Source of the DNA: Blepharisma japonicum
Lineage: Eukaryota > Ciliophora > Heterotrichea > Heterotrichida > Blepharismidae
Reading direction: 5' to 3'
Assembly: GCA_949751835.1 (NCBI GenBank)
Contig: CATKHK010000004.1
Location: forward strand, 124,001 to 188,000
Length of the DNA stretch: 64,000 nt
Position 1 is the first letter of the stretch; every line of letters starts with the position of its first letter. The notes beneath the pieces are model-generated. The model was not told where the DNA came from, searched no databases, and worked only from the letters and a program-made list of their open reading frames with translations. A program made the position numbers and the translations under genes. Below, piece by piece: positions 1 to 10,145 of this stretch.

Positions 1-264
1 AACTTTATTTATCATGCTATGATAGTTTAGCATTGATCCCATGTAGTAAAAATCGCATTCTCTTTGCAAATTTTGAGCTTCAGAAGGATTCAGAAGCAGA
101 AAATTTACAAGTTGGTCCACTTGGGAAATTTCTGATTCACTTAATGTTTGCTCATTTCACACTTCCGATGAATTTGGATCGCTTTCGAGCAATCTTGATA
201 TTAAATTGTTCATCATTGGATACAATTGATTAGTTTCTCTTGGGGCGCTTTCAAGCATTTCCAT
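1..264 (-). CDS. Partial gene: N-terminal 88 residues of an unrecognised protein
   Basis: The minus-strand frame is open from an ATG at 264 to the window edge if TGA is read as Trp, which occurs once in the motif SSEVWNEQ. The visible part is polar and probably helical, ending [17 protein letters not shown] do not recognise a domain. A broken paralogue lies at 1329-1920 in the same orientation and shares NSSE, NEQ.LSES and MGSMLNY, so this belongs to a small local family. The paralogue's continuation suggests the missing part is helical, possibly HEAT-like. The C-terminus lies outside the window. Confidence 0.6.
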
Positions 265-807
265 TAAAATTATTTATATAAAATAGCCCCATTTATTTTA
301 AGCAAATATTTTGATGCTTGAAAGCTTTTTGTTTTAAAAAGATCAGAAGCAAAATTTTTATTAGGGATCATTTTGGAATATTAAGAAGGAAAATAGTAAA
401 TGAAAGAAAATTAAGCAAGAAAACGAATATAAATCAAATCAAGTATAAAAATTTAATAATTGGAAATCTTTGATTATAAGAAATGATAAAGGATCAAATA
501 TTTTTATAGAGTGCTTTGAAAAAAGTATTCAATTCTTGCAGAAAAATATGTATAGAAAAGTAAAATAGGCATTTTATATCTTGAAAAGTCCAAGAGCTAT
601 TTGCGTTAGAATTAAAAATTTCAATTTTGAAGCCAATGAAGAACTAAGTTCTTAAGGGCTAAAAAATTAGACAGCCGCTGAAGTGGTATCTTTAAATTGG
701 GTGTTTCGGGCATAAATTGAGAAATGCAACATACAAATTAGATTAGACAGAATTCTAAAATAATCACTAAGAAAGCTTAGAAGCCTTAAACGGTAGTCAA
801 TACTTAA
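265..807. other. Intergenic, no supportable gene
   Basis: The stretch is AT-rich with frequent TAA and TAG in all frames. A plus-strand frame from 314 can be read only by ignoring about a dozen TAA/TAG codons, which is the number expected by chance. I see no RNA gene or repeat here. Confidence 0.5.
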
Positions 808-1167
808 AGCTTGAAAAATTTCTATCAAAGAAATGCTCAGAAGCTCAAAAACAATAAAAAAGTAAAAGCCCAGAAAATCCTTAATAAAGCGAAAATTTTG
901 GCTGGTGAAAGCTTGCATGTTAGAATGGTATAAAAACAGAATTGCAAGTTTTACATAGAAGAAAGCAAAAAATTAGCAAAAAGCTACATTGAAGATAAAA
1001 TTCGGTCGGAATATGAACAAAAAATCAATGATTTTAGAGCTAAATTGGAAGATAAAATCAGGAATTTTTAAGCGAAAAAAGCATATGATGGCAAAACAGA
1101 AAAAAAAGAAAACAATGTTAAGCACGCATGCTGGGAGATTATATGATGAGGTGTCCAAGGCCATTAA
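808..1167 (+). pseudogene. Relic of a basic coiled-coil protein gene
   Basis: One plus-strand frame reads like a highly charged coiled coil (RSEYEQKINDFRAKLEDKI, about residues 68-86 of the relic). It is broken by TAA at 931 and 1069, followed by a short continuation containing UGA-Trp codons at 1144 and 1147. There is no start codon, and the frame is closed upstream at 805. The amino-acid pattern suggests a decayed gene rather than random AT-rich DNA, but no family can be named. A frameshifted open stretch at 989-1186 overlaps it and I treat that as a by-product. Confidence 0.3.
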
Positions 1168-1328
1168 GCCTAAAAAATTGAGATAAAAAGTATTATAGGA
1201 GTAATAAATTAAATTTCTATTTTAAACTCTGAGAAATTAATCATTACATTACTATCTATCATGTTTAATACATATTGACATAGTTTTGTCATCATCAACC
1301 ATTTTTATAGCTTTTTAAATATAAAAAT

Positions 1329-1920
1329 TTACATAAAATGATGTCCAATATTTGCTCTTAAACTAAAGTCAAAATTGAGTTTTTTGGCAAGTGTGAAATT
1401 CAAAAATTGTAAAAACCTCCTTAAGAGAAAATCTATATATAATCCTGGGCTATCTTCTTGAATAAATCTGAAGAAGTTTAATTGGAAAAATGACATGATT
1501 ATTTCAAACACTTCTTGGCCAAAAATTAAATTGCCTATTTTTTCAGCGAAGCATGAGAGGGTAAGAATCTTAATTAATGAATCTATACAGAATTGATCTC
1601 TGATAGCTATTGATTTTATAATCCAGCTTACAAGATCTGGCAAATACGCTTCTAGCGACTTTAAAAAGCCCTCGTTTATTATGCTAGCGTAGTTTAGCAT
1701 TGATCCCATATAATAAAAACATCATTGACCTTCCAAATATTGAGATTTAGGCTTTAGAAGTACAGATTTTACAATTGTATATAAATATCTGATTCACTTA
1801 ATTTTTGCTCATTACATATTTCCGAAGAATTTGGATTACTTTGAGTAATCTTCATACTAATTTCTTATGATTTGATAAAGTTTAGGCTCTGATGTTCCTT
1901 GAGCCTTTCTAATGGTTGCA
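1329..1920 (-). pseudogene. Broken paralogue of the gene at 1-264
   Basis: The minus strand starts at an ATG at 1920 and matches the 1-264 protein over its first part (NSSE, NEQ.LSES, then MGSMLNY). It carries a TAA shortly after the start and a frame change near 1780-1720. The downstream part, 1329-1709, is an undamaged 126-codon stretch rich in Leu, Ile and Phe, suggesting helical repeats. No function can be assigned. It lies in the same orientation as its intact relative, so a local tandem duplication followed by decay is likely. Confidence 0.55.
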
Positions 1921-2626
1921 TTCGTATTATTTATGTACCCCCATTTTACTTTAAAATAATTACTAAATTATTTAGTGCTAATAGTTATTATTGATTTAAT
2001 TGGCATAAGAACTTATTTAAGAGCATCATATAATTTTTAAACCTCAGCAAATTATCACTCTTAAATATCAGCAAAATCCAATTATTTTTGGTTTAATGAA
2101 AAGCTAGTTAAATTTTTAAAATCAAATGCTATATTATTTTATCATAAATACTCTAATTTAGGCTTATTGTCGCTGTTTTTATCTTCCTTATATTAATAAA
2201 CAAAGTTTAAATTTAAATTTTAGTATATTTACACAATAATTATTATTTAAAAGTATGACAACTTAAAAGATCAACTAACCAAAATTGACATATTTAAATG
2301 TTTTGATAAATGGGTTCAATTTTTATTTTATTCTATAAAATTTCCTATTATTAGAGAATTATAATCATTATGCCTAAATCTATTTAGAATATCTTTATCT
2401 ATAAAATAAATCTTAATTTTGAATAAATCCCAATAATTCGTTATAAATTATTATCATTGACACATAAAAATTAATTTATAATTTATCATGTCCACAAGCA
2501 AATAATCTAATAATAAATTACCTATATCTGGGATTTATTTTAATATTAGTCGTTTCAATATATCAATTTTATAGTCTTAATATAGATTATTTACGATAAA
2601 GGTTTCAAATTTCCGAGATATTAAAA
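1921..2626. other. AT-rich intergenic region
   Basis: About 700 bases dominated by A/T runs with stops in every frame. I see no gene, tRNA or obvious repeat. The last part is presumably the promoter of the gene starting at 2627, but no element can be named. Confidence 0.6.
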
Positions 2627-3475
2627 ATGATAGGTGAAAAGTTCACTAGAAAGGAATCTTTAAAAGCAAAAGCTTTTAATTTAGTTGAAAAAGGGCAAAA
2701 GCTTGGAAGTCCTAAAAGAAAACATGATTCAGAGCGGAAATGCGACAACGGACAAACTCAAAGCCCAAAAAGTATAGTTAAAAATATATCTTTGAAAAAA
2801 TCTACTAAACTGGAAGAAACCACATCTAAAAGTCCAAGAGTAAATAAGCAGCAGGTCAAGCAAAAACCAAAAGTAAAATCTAATAGTCCTGGCTCTAGGA
2901 AGATAATAAAAGAAAATGTTATAGGATCATTGAAATGGGAGGCACAAAAGCGATCAGAGATTTATAAAGAAATCTACAAGAATTTAAAATTAAAATACGG
3001 AATTCACAATAAAGAAGAGCTTGAGTATATAGAAACCCATGATTTAGTTCGACCAAGTGCATCAGAGAAGCTCCTTAAAACTTTTGATATCGATAGCTCT
3101 AAATCCCCAAGAGCAAATAATAAAATTGATTCTTCAAAAAACTATAAAATCAATCTTCCTCTACAGCATAGCTCCCCAAAGCTGATGAGTAAAGCTTTGC
3201 ATAATGGTTATTATCAACCTCTAAAAGCCAAAAGAATTTGCGATATGGAAATTACAGCAAAAAATTTCAAAAGCGAGACATCTAGTCCAAATTATTCGCC
3301 ACATGGCTCGTTTATGTATAAAATGAAAACAACGAGGATGGAAAAATTTTCTCCTTCGAAACTTAAGGAGTATATAAACTATCCTCAAGACGAAATTTTA
3401 GTAGTCGAAGACGTATACCAAGCAGAAGAAGAAATCCCCGTCTGTCCTTTTAAACTTGCAAAAGATGCAGTGTAG
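2627..3475 (+). CDS. Basic low-complexity hypothetical protein, 282 aa
   Basis: This is an uninterrupted frame from an A-rich start context (aaaATG) to TAG. The protein is rich in Lys and Ser, with many Ser-Pro or Ser-Pro-Arg motifs (SPKS, SPRV, SPRA, SPHG), which look like proline-directed kinase sites. The N-terminal half is Lys-rich and disordered. A short helical segment near residues 105-130 (WEAQKRSEIYKEIYKN) is the only structured-looking part. The C-terminus is acidic. No domain is recognised. A microtubule- or cytoskeleton-associated role would fit the composition but is a guess. It lies about 54 bp upstream of the carrier gene on the same strand. Confidence 0.7.
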   Translation: MIGEKFTRKESLKAKAFNLVEKGQKLGSPKRKHDSERKCDNGQTQSPKSIVKNISLKKSTKLEETTSKSPRVNKQQVKQKPKVKSNSPGSRKIIKENVIGSLKWEAQKRSEIYKEIYKNLKLKYGIHNKEELEYIETHDLVRPSASEKLLKTFDIDSSKSPRANNKIDSSKNYKINLPLQHSSPKLMSKALHNGYYQPLKAKRICDMEITAKNFKSETSSPNYSPHGSFMYKMKTTRMEKFSPSKLKEYINYPQDEILVVEDVYQAEEEIPVCPFKLAKDAV

Positions 3476-3529
3476 TTATTTATACAAAAAATTAATATTT
3501 ATAGCACTAATTTTGGTTTTTTATTAAAA

Positions 3530-4420
3530 ATGTCTGAGGCTAATTTTTCAGAAAACCTCAAAGATTTCGTAGGTGGGACTATTGGAGGTTTTGCCCAAGT
3601 TCTCTCAGGTCAGCCATTCGACATGATTAAAGTGAGGCTCGCTGCCAGTTCTCAGCGCCAAAGTGCAATAGCCGCAACTCTTTCAGTCATAAGAAATGAA
3701 GGGGTTTTAGCATTTTGGAGAGGGTCAACAGGGCCTCTCATAGGTGTCGGAGCATGCGTTTCTATTCAATTTGGAGTTCTAGAAAACAGCAAAAGGCTCC
3801 TGAAATATTTTAAAGGTGGAAAAGACCTGGAAAGTCTAGATTACGCTTTATGTGGCTCAATTGCTGGGATGGCCAATACCATAGTCTCTTGTCCTGCAGA
3901 AAACTTCAGAATCCGCATGCAAATTCAAGGAAAAGTCGACCCCAGAGGTGACCCAATATATAAAGGCGATATAGACTGTATTAGGACTATCAGCAAAAAT
4001 CACGGCTTAAAAGGGATTTTTAAAGGATTTTATATTACATTATTGAGAGAAGCTTGCACATTTGCGACGTATTTTGGGTGTTATGAATATATTATTAACA
4101 AATACTTGATACCTGAAGGTGGGACTAAGAAAGATGTGCCTATGCTTTATTTGTTTTTAACGGGAGGATTGTGTGGATATGCGTATTGGGCTCCTTGGTA
4201 CCCGATTGACGCTATTAAATCAAAACTTCAAGCTGATTCATTAGCTAACCCTGTTTATAAGGGGACGATTGATTGCATTAAAAAAACAATGGCAAGTGAA
4301 GGGGTTGCAGGGCTGTATAAAGGATTTATACCGTGCATGGCAAGAGCTTTTCCTGTTAATGGGATTACGTTTTTGGCATACGAAATGACGATGAGGATTA
4401 TAGGAAATTCATCCAAATAA
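3530..4420 (+). CDS. Mitochondrial carrier family protein (SLC25), carnitine/ornithine-like
   Basis: The 296-residue protein has the usual carrier length and three homologous repeats of about 100 residues, each with two membrane helices. The three signature motifs are visible: PFDMIKVRL near residue 29, PAENFRIRMQ near 125 and PIDAIKSKLQ near 225. Each repeat carries the second motif of the family (EG..AFWRG, GLKGIFKGF, GVAGLYKGF). Such proteins exchange solutes across the inner mitochondrial membrane. The opening GGTIGGFAQVLSGQPFD resembles the acyl-carnitine/basic amino-acid branch (SLC25A20/A29), but the exact substrate is not certain. There is no intron. Confidence 0.92.
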   Translation: MSEANFSENLKDFVGGTIGGFAQVLSGQPFDMIKVRLAASSQRQSAIAATLSVIRNEGVLAFWRGSTGPLIGVGACVSIQFGVLENSKRLLKYFKGGKDLESLDYALCGSIAGMANTIVSCPAENFRIRMQIQGKVDPRGDPIYKGDIDCIRTISKNHGLKGIFKGFYITLLREACTFATYFGCYEYIINKYLIPEGGTKKDVPMLYLFLTGGLCGYAYWAPWYPIDAIKSKLQADSLANPVYKGTIDCIKKTMASEGVAGLYKGFIPCMARAFPVNGITFLAYEMTMRIIGNSSK

Positions 4421-4520
4421 ATTCACAAATAATTAAATTTCACAATTTCGCATATAAATCATAATTTAATTATTTTCTGCATGCAAAACAATTGCTAAAT
4501 ATATAAATTATTTAAATAAG

Positions 4521-5570
4521 ATGGCGGTAATTGCTCTTACAACAGCACAAGGTAGGGTAGGCATATCTTGCATTGACATTCAGCCAGACAATTCAAGACT
4601 TGTCATTGGTTGCGAAGATGGAAATATAAAATATTATCGTTTTGAGGCAATACACAAAGACCAATGCATTTTGACCTGCAGCTCTTCAATATTTGGAGGT
4701 GGAGGAATTACTGCAATTAAATATAGTAAAGTCAAGCTTAATAATGAATATATGATAGCTTGTGGAAGCAGCGAAGGATATTTTGAATTAATCACAAGAA
4801 AAGAAATTAGGCCTGAAAAATGATCTAATATAGCTGGGTCAAAACTGCATACATATGATATTAAAGATATTGAATGGATTAACCAAGATATTGTAACCTG
4901 TGGAATTGACAATATTATTTATATTTGTCATGTCAGCAGCAAGGAGGGTGGTATCAAACTAAAACCCAGCAGAAAAATCCGTGCCCATGAAGGTTGGGTG
5001 ACAGGTTTAGCTGTTTTAGGCAATTTCATATTATCCCAAGGCAGCGAAAATAAAATAAAAGTTTGAAATTACCCCAGCTTTAACCAGGTTTTAGAAATCA
5101 GATATGAGCAAGAAGAAGCTGACGAAGAAAGTGTAGAAGTCATAAGAAAGCCAAGCGCTGGGCTATGATTTGCATTAGCTGGCACACGAAGTGGGAGAAC
5201 AGGAGAAGGCTGTTTAACTATTTTACGTCCTGAAAATTGAAATATTATAGAAATTCCATTAAGCTTGATAAGCAATGAAGGAGATACCAATATTTTGTTA
5301 AAAAGAAAAAGGCATGAGGAAAATGTGGTTGAAGTCCTTTGCAGTGGATTTTTAAATAAAGGGCTGCTGGTTGGGACTTCTGGAGGGTATTTAAGCTTGT
5401 TTAGCTATAGAGATTTTACAATGATATGGGAAACTATGCTACAGCCTGTAGTCGAAATCACAGTAATTTATAATTAGGATCTAGCTACAGCTAGTGATGG
5501 AAACTGAGCTGTATTAAGCTCAGCTGAAGGCTTGCCATTTTATATTACTTTTGAAGAAAATCTTAATTAA
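4521..5570 (+). CDS. WD40-repeat protein, about 344 aa
   Basis: Five in-frame TGA codons (for example 5064-5066 in IKVWNYPS) must be read as Trp, and a 15-nt intron at 5463-5477 (GTAATTTATAATTAG) removes a TAG. The spliced frame ends at TAA 5568-5570. The protein reads as a beta-propeller with WD-like blades (CIDIQPDNSRLVIGCEDG, AHEGWVTGLAV, NFILSQGSENKIKVW, LATASDGNWAVLSS). The family is a scaffold with no enzymatic activity, and I do not recognise the orthologue. The stop lies 17 bp from the stop of the convergent helicase gene. Confidence 0.85.
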
Positions 5571-5587
5571 CTGAAAATTTTGTAAAT

Positions 5588-7279
5588 TTAAATAAGTTTT
5601 TGTTTTTTCGCCATTTGGAACAGCTCTGGGGTGATCACCGAAGTTCTTTTCATCGGGACTTCTACCTTAGCTTTTGACTGCTCCAGCTGTTTTTTCAAAA
5701 ATTTTAATTTTTTCCTTGGTCCAGTTTCCATTTTTGCTTCAGTGTCAAGTCCTGCTTCTTCTGCAACCTTTTGCTCCCAGCTGCTTTGTTTATTTCCTAT
5801 CTGATGATTGTTTTCTATATGTGACACTTCTTTGGCAATTTTTACAAAATGTTCAGCCCTTTTCCATTCTTCTAGGTTACAATGGTAATTTAAAATGTCT
5901 CTGCCAAGCATAGTTTGGATCGTCCTTAAGCTTCTTACATCAGATGGCCCTACAAGGACAATAGAAGTCCCTTTGTGATAAATTCTGGCTGTTCTCCCAC
6001 ATCTGTGGATGTAGTTTTCAGCAGTTTTGGGGAGGCTAAAATGAATAATAAGGCCGACTTCAGGGAGATCGAGACCTCTTCCAGCTACATCAGTTGCTAT
6101 AAGAATATAGCCTCCTTGTTGGAATCTAATTGAAAATTACTTTTCGAGGCGCTTGAATCTGTCTCGCTGAGGCATTTTTCCATCTAGTCTGAGGACAGAA
6201 TGGCCTAGGAGCTTTAAGACTTCAATGATTCTTCTTTCTTGTTTAATTGTGTTGGCGAAAATTATTGTTTTTTTGTTTTCAAATTCTTTTAGAAGATAAT
6301 GCAGAAGACTTTCTTTTTCTTCATCATTGCAGCTTATCTTGTACTCAGTAAGTTCACTTGGAAGCTGCTCTTTTTGTGTAAGATCTACTACTACAGGCTT
6401 TCCTCTAAACTGTACCATTTTTTTAAGCTTGTCTACCACAGTTTCTTCGTTATCTTTTTTTTTATTTGGCCCTTGTAAAGGTTTTATTACTTTTCGTGCC
6501 TGGTTTTCAATAGTCATGGTCGCAGAAATCAAAAAGGTTTGTCTTTTGACTTGATTTTTCTTTTTTTCCTCTTTTTTTTTCTTATCCTTTTTCTCTTCTT
6601 CCTCTAAAAATTCTTCAATAATATCTCCTTCTAAGTTAAAATTCAGGTCCTGGATTGGTCCTTCTCCTTCTATTTCTATAGATTCTTTAGCAACGCTACT
6701 AGGATCATAAATATAATTTAATATAAGCCTCAGCTCTTTAAAATGGCCCATTTCAATCATTCTGTCCGCTTCATCAATAACTAAAAATTTTGCCTTTGCA
6801 ATGTCTCTTACTACGTCGTTTTGTCGGTCACATATAAATTCCCACAGTCTTCCTGGAGTTCCAACTAAAATTTGTGGGTGCTTATTAAGCAGCCTTTCTT
6901 GTTTTTCTCGAGCAATGCCTCCGATTAAGCATTGAATGTCAAGCTTTTTGTAATTAATTGCGTTTAAATGGGCTGTGATTTGTAAGCAAAGCTCTCTTGT
7001 AGGAGAGATGATAATGGCTTGGGTTTCTTGGGTTTTTTCAACACTAAGAAGAATTGGGATAGCAAAACATAATGTTTTCCCACTACCTGTTTTAGCTGAA
7101 ATAATCAGATCTTGCTTGAATTTGCAGGATTGCTTTAAGGTAGATCGCTGAATATCTGTAGGCTCGTTCATATTGTTGGATTTTAAAGCTTCAATCATTT
7201 CAGCGGAGTCAATAAGGTCCTCCCATTTAGATTCAGTCTGGTCTACAGCCATTTTATTATTAAAACACAATTTCATCAT
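5588..7279 (-). CDS. DDX24: DEAD-box RNA helicase, DDX24/Mak5-like
   Basis: A 15-nt intron at 6126-6140 (GTAATTTTCAATTAG on the minus strand) joins two frames into one protein of about 558 residues. Helicase motifs appear in order: SAKTGSGKT (I), PTRELCLQ (Ia), GTPGRLWE (Ib), DEAD (II), SAT (III), ATDVAGRGLD (V) and HRCGRTAR (VI). A Lys/Glu-rich insertion sits between motifs II and III, as in Mak5/DDX24, which act in 60S ribosomal subunit assembly in the nucleolus. The C-terminal tail is basic and coiled. An alternative start at the second Met cluster (MAVDQTESKW) would lose only nine residues. It lies beside other ribosome/RNA polymerase genes. Confidence 0.88.
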
Positions 7280-7329
7280 TATAGATGTGAAGATTATAAA
7301 GTTTCAGGTAAAAGAGATTAGTAAAAAAA

Positions 7330-7401
7330 TGGATTAACCGAGGATTGAACTCGGGGCCTTCTGCTTGCAAAGCAGATGTGATACCACTTCACCATTAACC
7401 C
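7330..7401 (-). tRNA. tRNA-Ala (anticodon TGC)
   Basis: The minus strand folds into a full cloverleaf. The acceptor is GGGTTAA/TTAATCC, including the G3:U70 pair that marks alanine tRNAs. The D stem is GTGA/TCAC, the anticodon stem TCTGC/GCAGA with loop TTTGCAA, and the T stem CCGAG/CTCGG. The discriminator base is A. No intron and no encoded CCA. A run of seven T (7323-7329 on the minus strand) follows as a Pol III terminator. Confidence 0.95.
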
Positions 7402-7649
7402 TTGGATAGAATCTAGGGGAAACATTGAAATATATAGAGTTACCTTATAAAATTATTAAAAAGTTTAGGAATTTTTTTTAATAATCGAGATAATACTTAA
7501 TTGCGATCTTATGGACTGGGCTATTTAAAGTAACCAATATTTTGCTTAATTTATATATAGAGAAAGTATTTTGCATTAGCTTTATCATTAGAATAACAAA
7601 AAACTTATAAATTTCCCATAATAATGAGAAATATCAAATAACTAAATAT

Positions 7650-7946
7650 ATGGAATCAAGTGACAATAAAAAGTTCTCAGTGACAGAAGATGAGTCTGGA
7701 AAAGGCTGCACATTTGCTTTCACAGGAGAAGGCCACACAATAGGAAACGCCCTACGATACCTCCTAATAAAAAACCAAGATGTCGAGTTCTGTGGCTACA
7801 GTGTTCCTCATCCAGCAGAGCCTGTAATGAATATCCGTCTTCAAACCTACAAAAACCCTCCATTAGAAACCCTAGAAGCTTCCCTTAATCAGTTAACCTC
7901 CATGTGTGATTTACTTCTATCTAAGCTTGACAGCAAAAATATCTAA
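7650..7946 (+). CDS. POLR1D: RNA polymerase I/III subunit RPAC2 (AC19)
   Basis: The 98-residue protein matches the small alpha-like subunit shared by RNA polymerases I and III: FTGEGHTIGNALRYLLIK, then DVEFCGYSVPHPAEPVMNIRLQT, followed by a C-terminal helix. The HPAEP segment and the GN.LR motif separate it from RPB11. It dimerises with RPAC1 to start polymerase assembly in the nucleus. Length is normal for the family and there is no intron. It lies between two ribosome-biogenesis helicase genes and 40 bp upstream of the second one on the same strand. Confidence 0.93.
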   Translation: MESSDNKKFSVTEDESGKGCTFAFTGEGHTIGNALRYLLIKNQDVEFCGYSVPHPAEPVMNIRLQTYKNPPLETLEASLNQLTSMCDLLLSKLDSKNI

Positions 7947-7986
7947 TTTCCTTAAAAACCCATAAACTTCCTTATAAGTCATAAAA

Positions 7987-10116
7987 ATGGTCAAATCTGG
8001 ATGCGGATTCGAAACTATGAGTTTACATCCTTATCTATTTAGAGCCATAAAGAAAAAAGGCTACACATTGCCCACTCCTATCCAAAGAAAAGTAATCCCA
8101 GTTGCTTTATCTGGACAAGATATGATTGCTGTGGCTAGAACTGGATCTGGCAAAACAGCAGCTTTTCTGATCCCAATGATACAGAAACTTAAGGAGCATT
8201 CCACTGTGGTAGGAGCACGTGGGCTTGTGATTTCTCCTACACGTGAATTGGCAATACAGACATTAAAATTTGCAATTGAATTATGCAAATTTTCTTCATT
8301 GAAGGTCTGTGTTCTTGTAGGTGGAGAAGGACTGAAAAATGAATTTTCGAAGCTTGCGGAAAATCCTGATATAATTATTGCGACACCTGGGAGACTTATG
8401 CATTTTATATTAGAGCTCAATTATTCATTAGCATCAGTTGAAATGGTCGTATTAGACGAATCTGATCGATTGATAGAGATGGGATTAATGGAGCAGGTCC
8501 AAGAAATCTTATCTTCAACCACAAATCCAAATAAACAGACTCTATGCTTTTCAGCTACTCTCCCAGAATTTTTAACACAATTTGCAAAAACAGGACTGAG
8601 CCATCCTACATTGGTGAAGCTTGATCAAGAATATAAGCTTCCAACTGAGCTAAAACTTGATTTTTTTGTAATCAGATCTGAGGATAAAGACTGTGCATTG
8701 ATGTATATATTAAACCATATAGTGAATTTAGAAAGCGATGAGCTGACAATGATTTTTGTATCCACAAGACATCATGTAGAATATCTTGAATTTCTCTTAA
8801 ACAAAGGTAACATAAAATGCATTGGACTATACGGCGCTTTAGATCAAGAAGCAAGAAACAACGCTCTTGATAAATTCAGAAGAAAACACGTAAAGCTTAT
8901 GATAACCACTGATGTATCAGCCAGAGGTCTTGATATTCCTCTACTTGATAACGTAATTCATTATGACTTCCCATCCACCCCAAAATTATTTATCCACAGA
9001 TCAGGAAGAGCTGCAAGGGCTGGCCGAGATGGTCACTGTTACTCTCTTATAACAAACCCAGATATTCCTTATTATATTGATACAATAATGCATATAGGAA
9101 ACCCTGAAATCAAAAATATAGGCTATTTTGGGGAAGAAGAAATTACTCAAGAAAGAGAAGATTTAAACCAATTATGTCTCTGCATTGACCCAGACGAACT
9201 TATGAGGAAAAAACAATCAGTCAAAAACGCTTCAAAATTATACAATAAAACTAAAGAAAGCGCAAGCCTTGAATCTGCTAAAAGAGCTAAAGAGTTTCAA
9301 TACGGGCTACATCCAAGATTCGCAGTAAACAAAGAAACTGATGATTTTACCAAAAAAATAAAAGAATTCAGGCCAGCTTTTAATATTATTGAATTAAATA
9401 CACAAAATACACAAGGAGACGAAGCTGCAAATGCAATAAGAGAAAAAAGATTGTCACTTATGAAAAAAAAAGAAAATAATGAAAAAACCGAAGAAATTGA
9501 AGAAATCGATGAAAGTGAAGAAAAAGAGCTGGAAGTTATGGTAAGAGATGGAATAAGCAAGCATATGCAGCTGCATAATAGCGAAGGAAACCAAAAAAAG
9601 AAAAGAGGACAAATGACTACATTTAAAGCTCAAGATTTCGTCCAATATGATGGAACACATTATTTTGAAAAAGGGCAAGATTTTTCTCAACTCTCTTTAG
9701 AATTGCCTATGGATGACGAAAAAGGACTTGCAAAAAAAGACAAAAATAAATGGGATAATAGAAAGAAAAAATACGTACAAGATCAGTCTTCACATAAGAA
9801 AAAATTTGAAATTGATGGGAAGTCGAGAAAATTATATAAACAATGGGCAAATCAAACGAAAAAAAGAATTCAAAAAATTGGGGAAGCTGAAGACCCAGAA
9901 AATACTAAGAAAATTAAAGGTGGGTATAAGCCAAGGGCAGACTTGAAGAGTAAGGATCAAATCGTGAAGGAAAGGAAAAATAAGTTTAAGAAATCCGGGA
10001 AAATAAACCATAAAAAAGTAAAGGAAGAAAAAGTAGGGAAAAGGATGAAGCATAGAATGAGCGTGAAAAGCCAAAACACAAGGAGCAAGATGATAGTAAA
10101 GTCTAAGAAGCGCTAA
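7987..10116 (+). CDS. DDX54: DEAD-box RNA helicase, DDX54/Dbp10-like, with DESD motif II
   Basis: The 709-residue protein opens with GCGFETMSLHPYLFRAIKKK and PTPIQRK, the typical DDX54/Dbp10 N-terminus. Motifs follow: ARTGSGKT (I), SPTRELA (Ia), ATPGRLM (Ib), SAT (III), TDVSARGLD (V) and HRSGRAARAGRDG (VI). Motif II reads DESD (8455-8466) instead of DEAD. The C-terminal third is Lys-rich and resembles the DBP10CT tail. Dbp10 helps assemble the peptidyl-transferase region of the 60S subunit in the nucleolus. No intron or in-frame TGA is needed. Confidence 0.93.
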   Translation: MVKSGCGFETMSLHPYLFRAIKKKGYTLPTPIQRKVIPVALSGQDMIAVARTGSGKTAAFLIPMIQKLKEHSTVVGARGLVISPTRELAIQTLKFAIELCKFSSLKVCVLVGGEGLKNEFSKLAENPDIIIATPGRLMHFILELNYSLASVEMVVLDESDRLIEMGLMEQVQEILSSTTNPNKQTLCFSATLPEFLTQFAKTGLSHPTLVKLDQEYKLPTELKLDFFVIRSEDKDCALMYILNHIVNLESDELTMIFVSTRHHVEYLEFLLNKGNIKCIGLYGALDQEARNNALDKFRRKHVKLMITTDVSARGLDIPLLDNVIHYDFPSTPKLFIHRSGRAARAGRDGHCYSLITNPDIPYYIDTIMHIGNPEIKNIGYFGEEEITQEREDLNQLCLCIDPDELMRKKQSVKNASKLYNKTKESASLESAKRAKEFQYGLHPRFAVNKETDDFTKKIKEFRPAFNIIELNTQNTQGDEAANAIREKRLSLMKKKENNEKTEEIEEIDESEEKELEVMVRDGISKHMQLHNSEGNQKKKRGQMTTFKAQDFVQYDGTHYFEKGQDFSQLSLELPMDDEKGLAKKDKNKWDNRKKKYVQDQSSHKKKFEIDGKSRKLYKQWANQTKKRIQKIGEAEDPENTKKIKGGYKPRADLKSKDQIVKERKNKFKKSGKINHKKVKEEKVGKRMKHRMSVKSQNTRSKMIVKSKKR

Positions 10117-10145
10117 TTTAATTAGCTTTTTCGTTAAAATTAAAT

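Noticed and set aside
314-1189. A plus-strand frame that becomes a 291-residue protein if TAA and TAG are read as Gln as well as TGA as Trp
   Set aside because: Ignoring all stops leaves any frame open. The number of TAA/TAG codons is about what chance predicts for AT-rich DNA, and every well-supported gene in the window uses TAA/TAG as stops.
4634-4912. 92-codon minus-strand frame opposite the WD40 gene
   Set aside because: The plus strand continues as WD40 protein through UGA-Trp codons; the antisense frame is a by-product.
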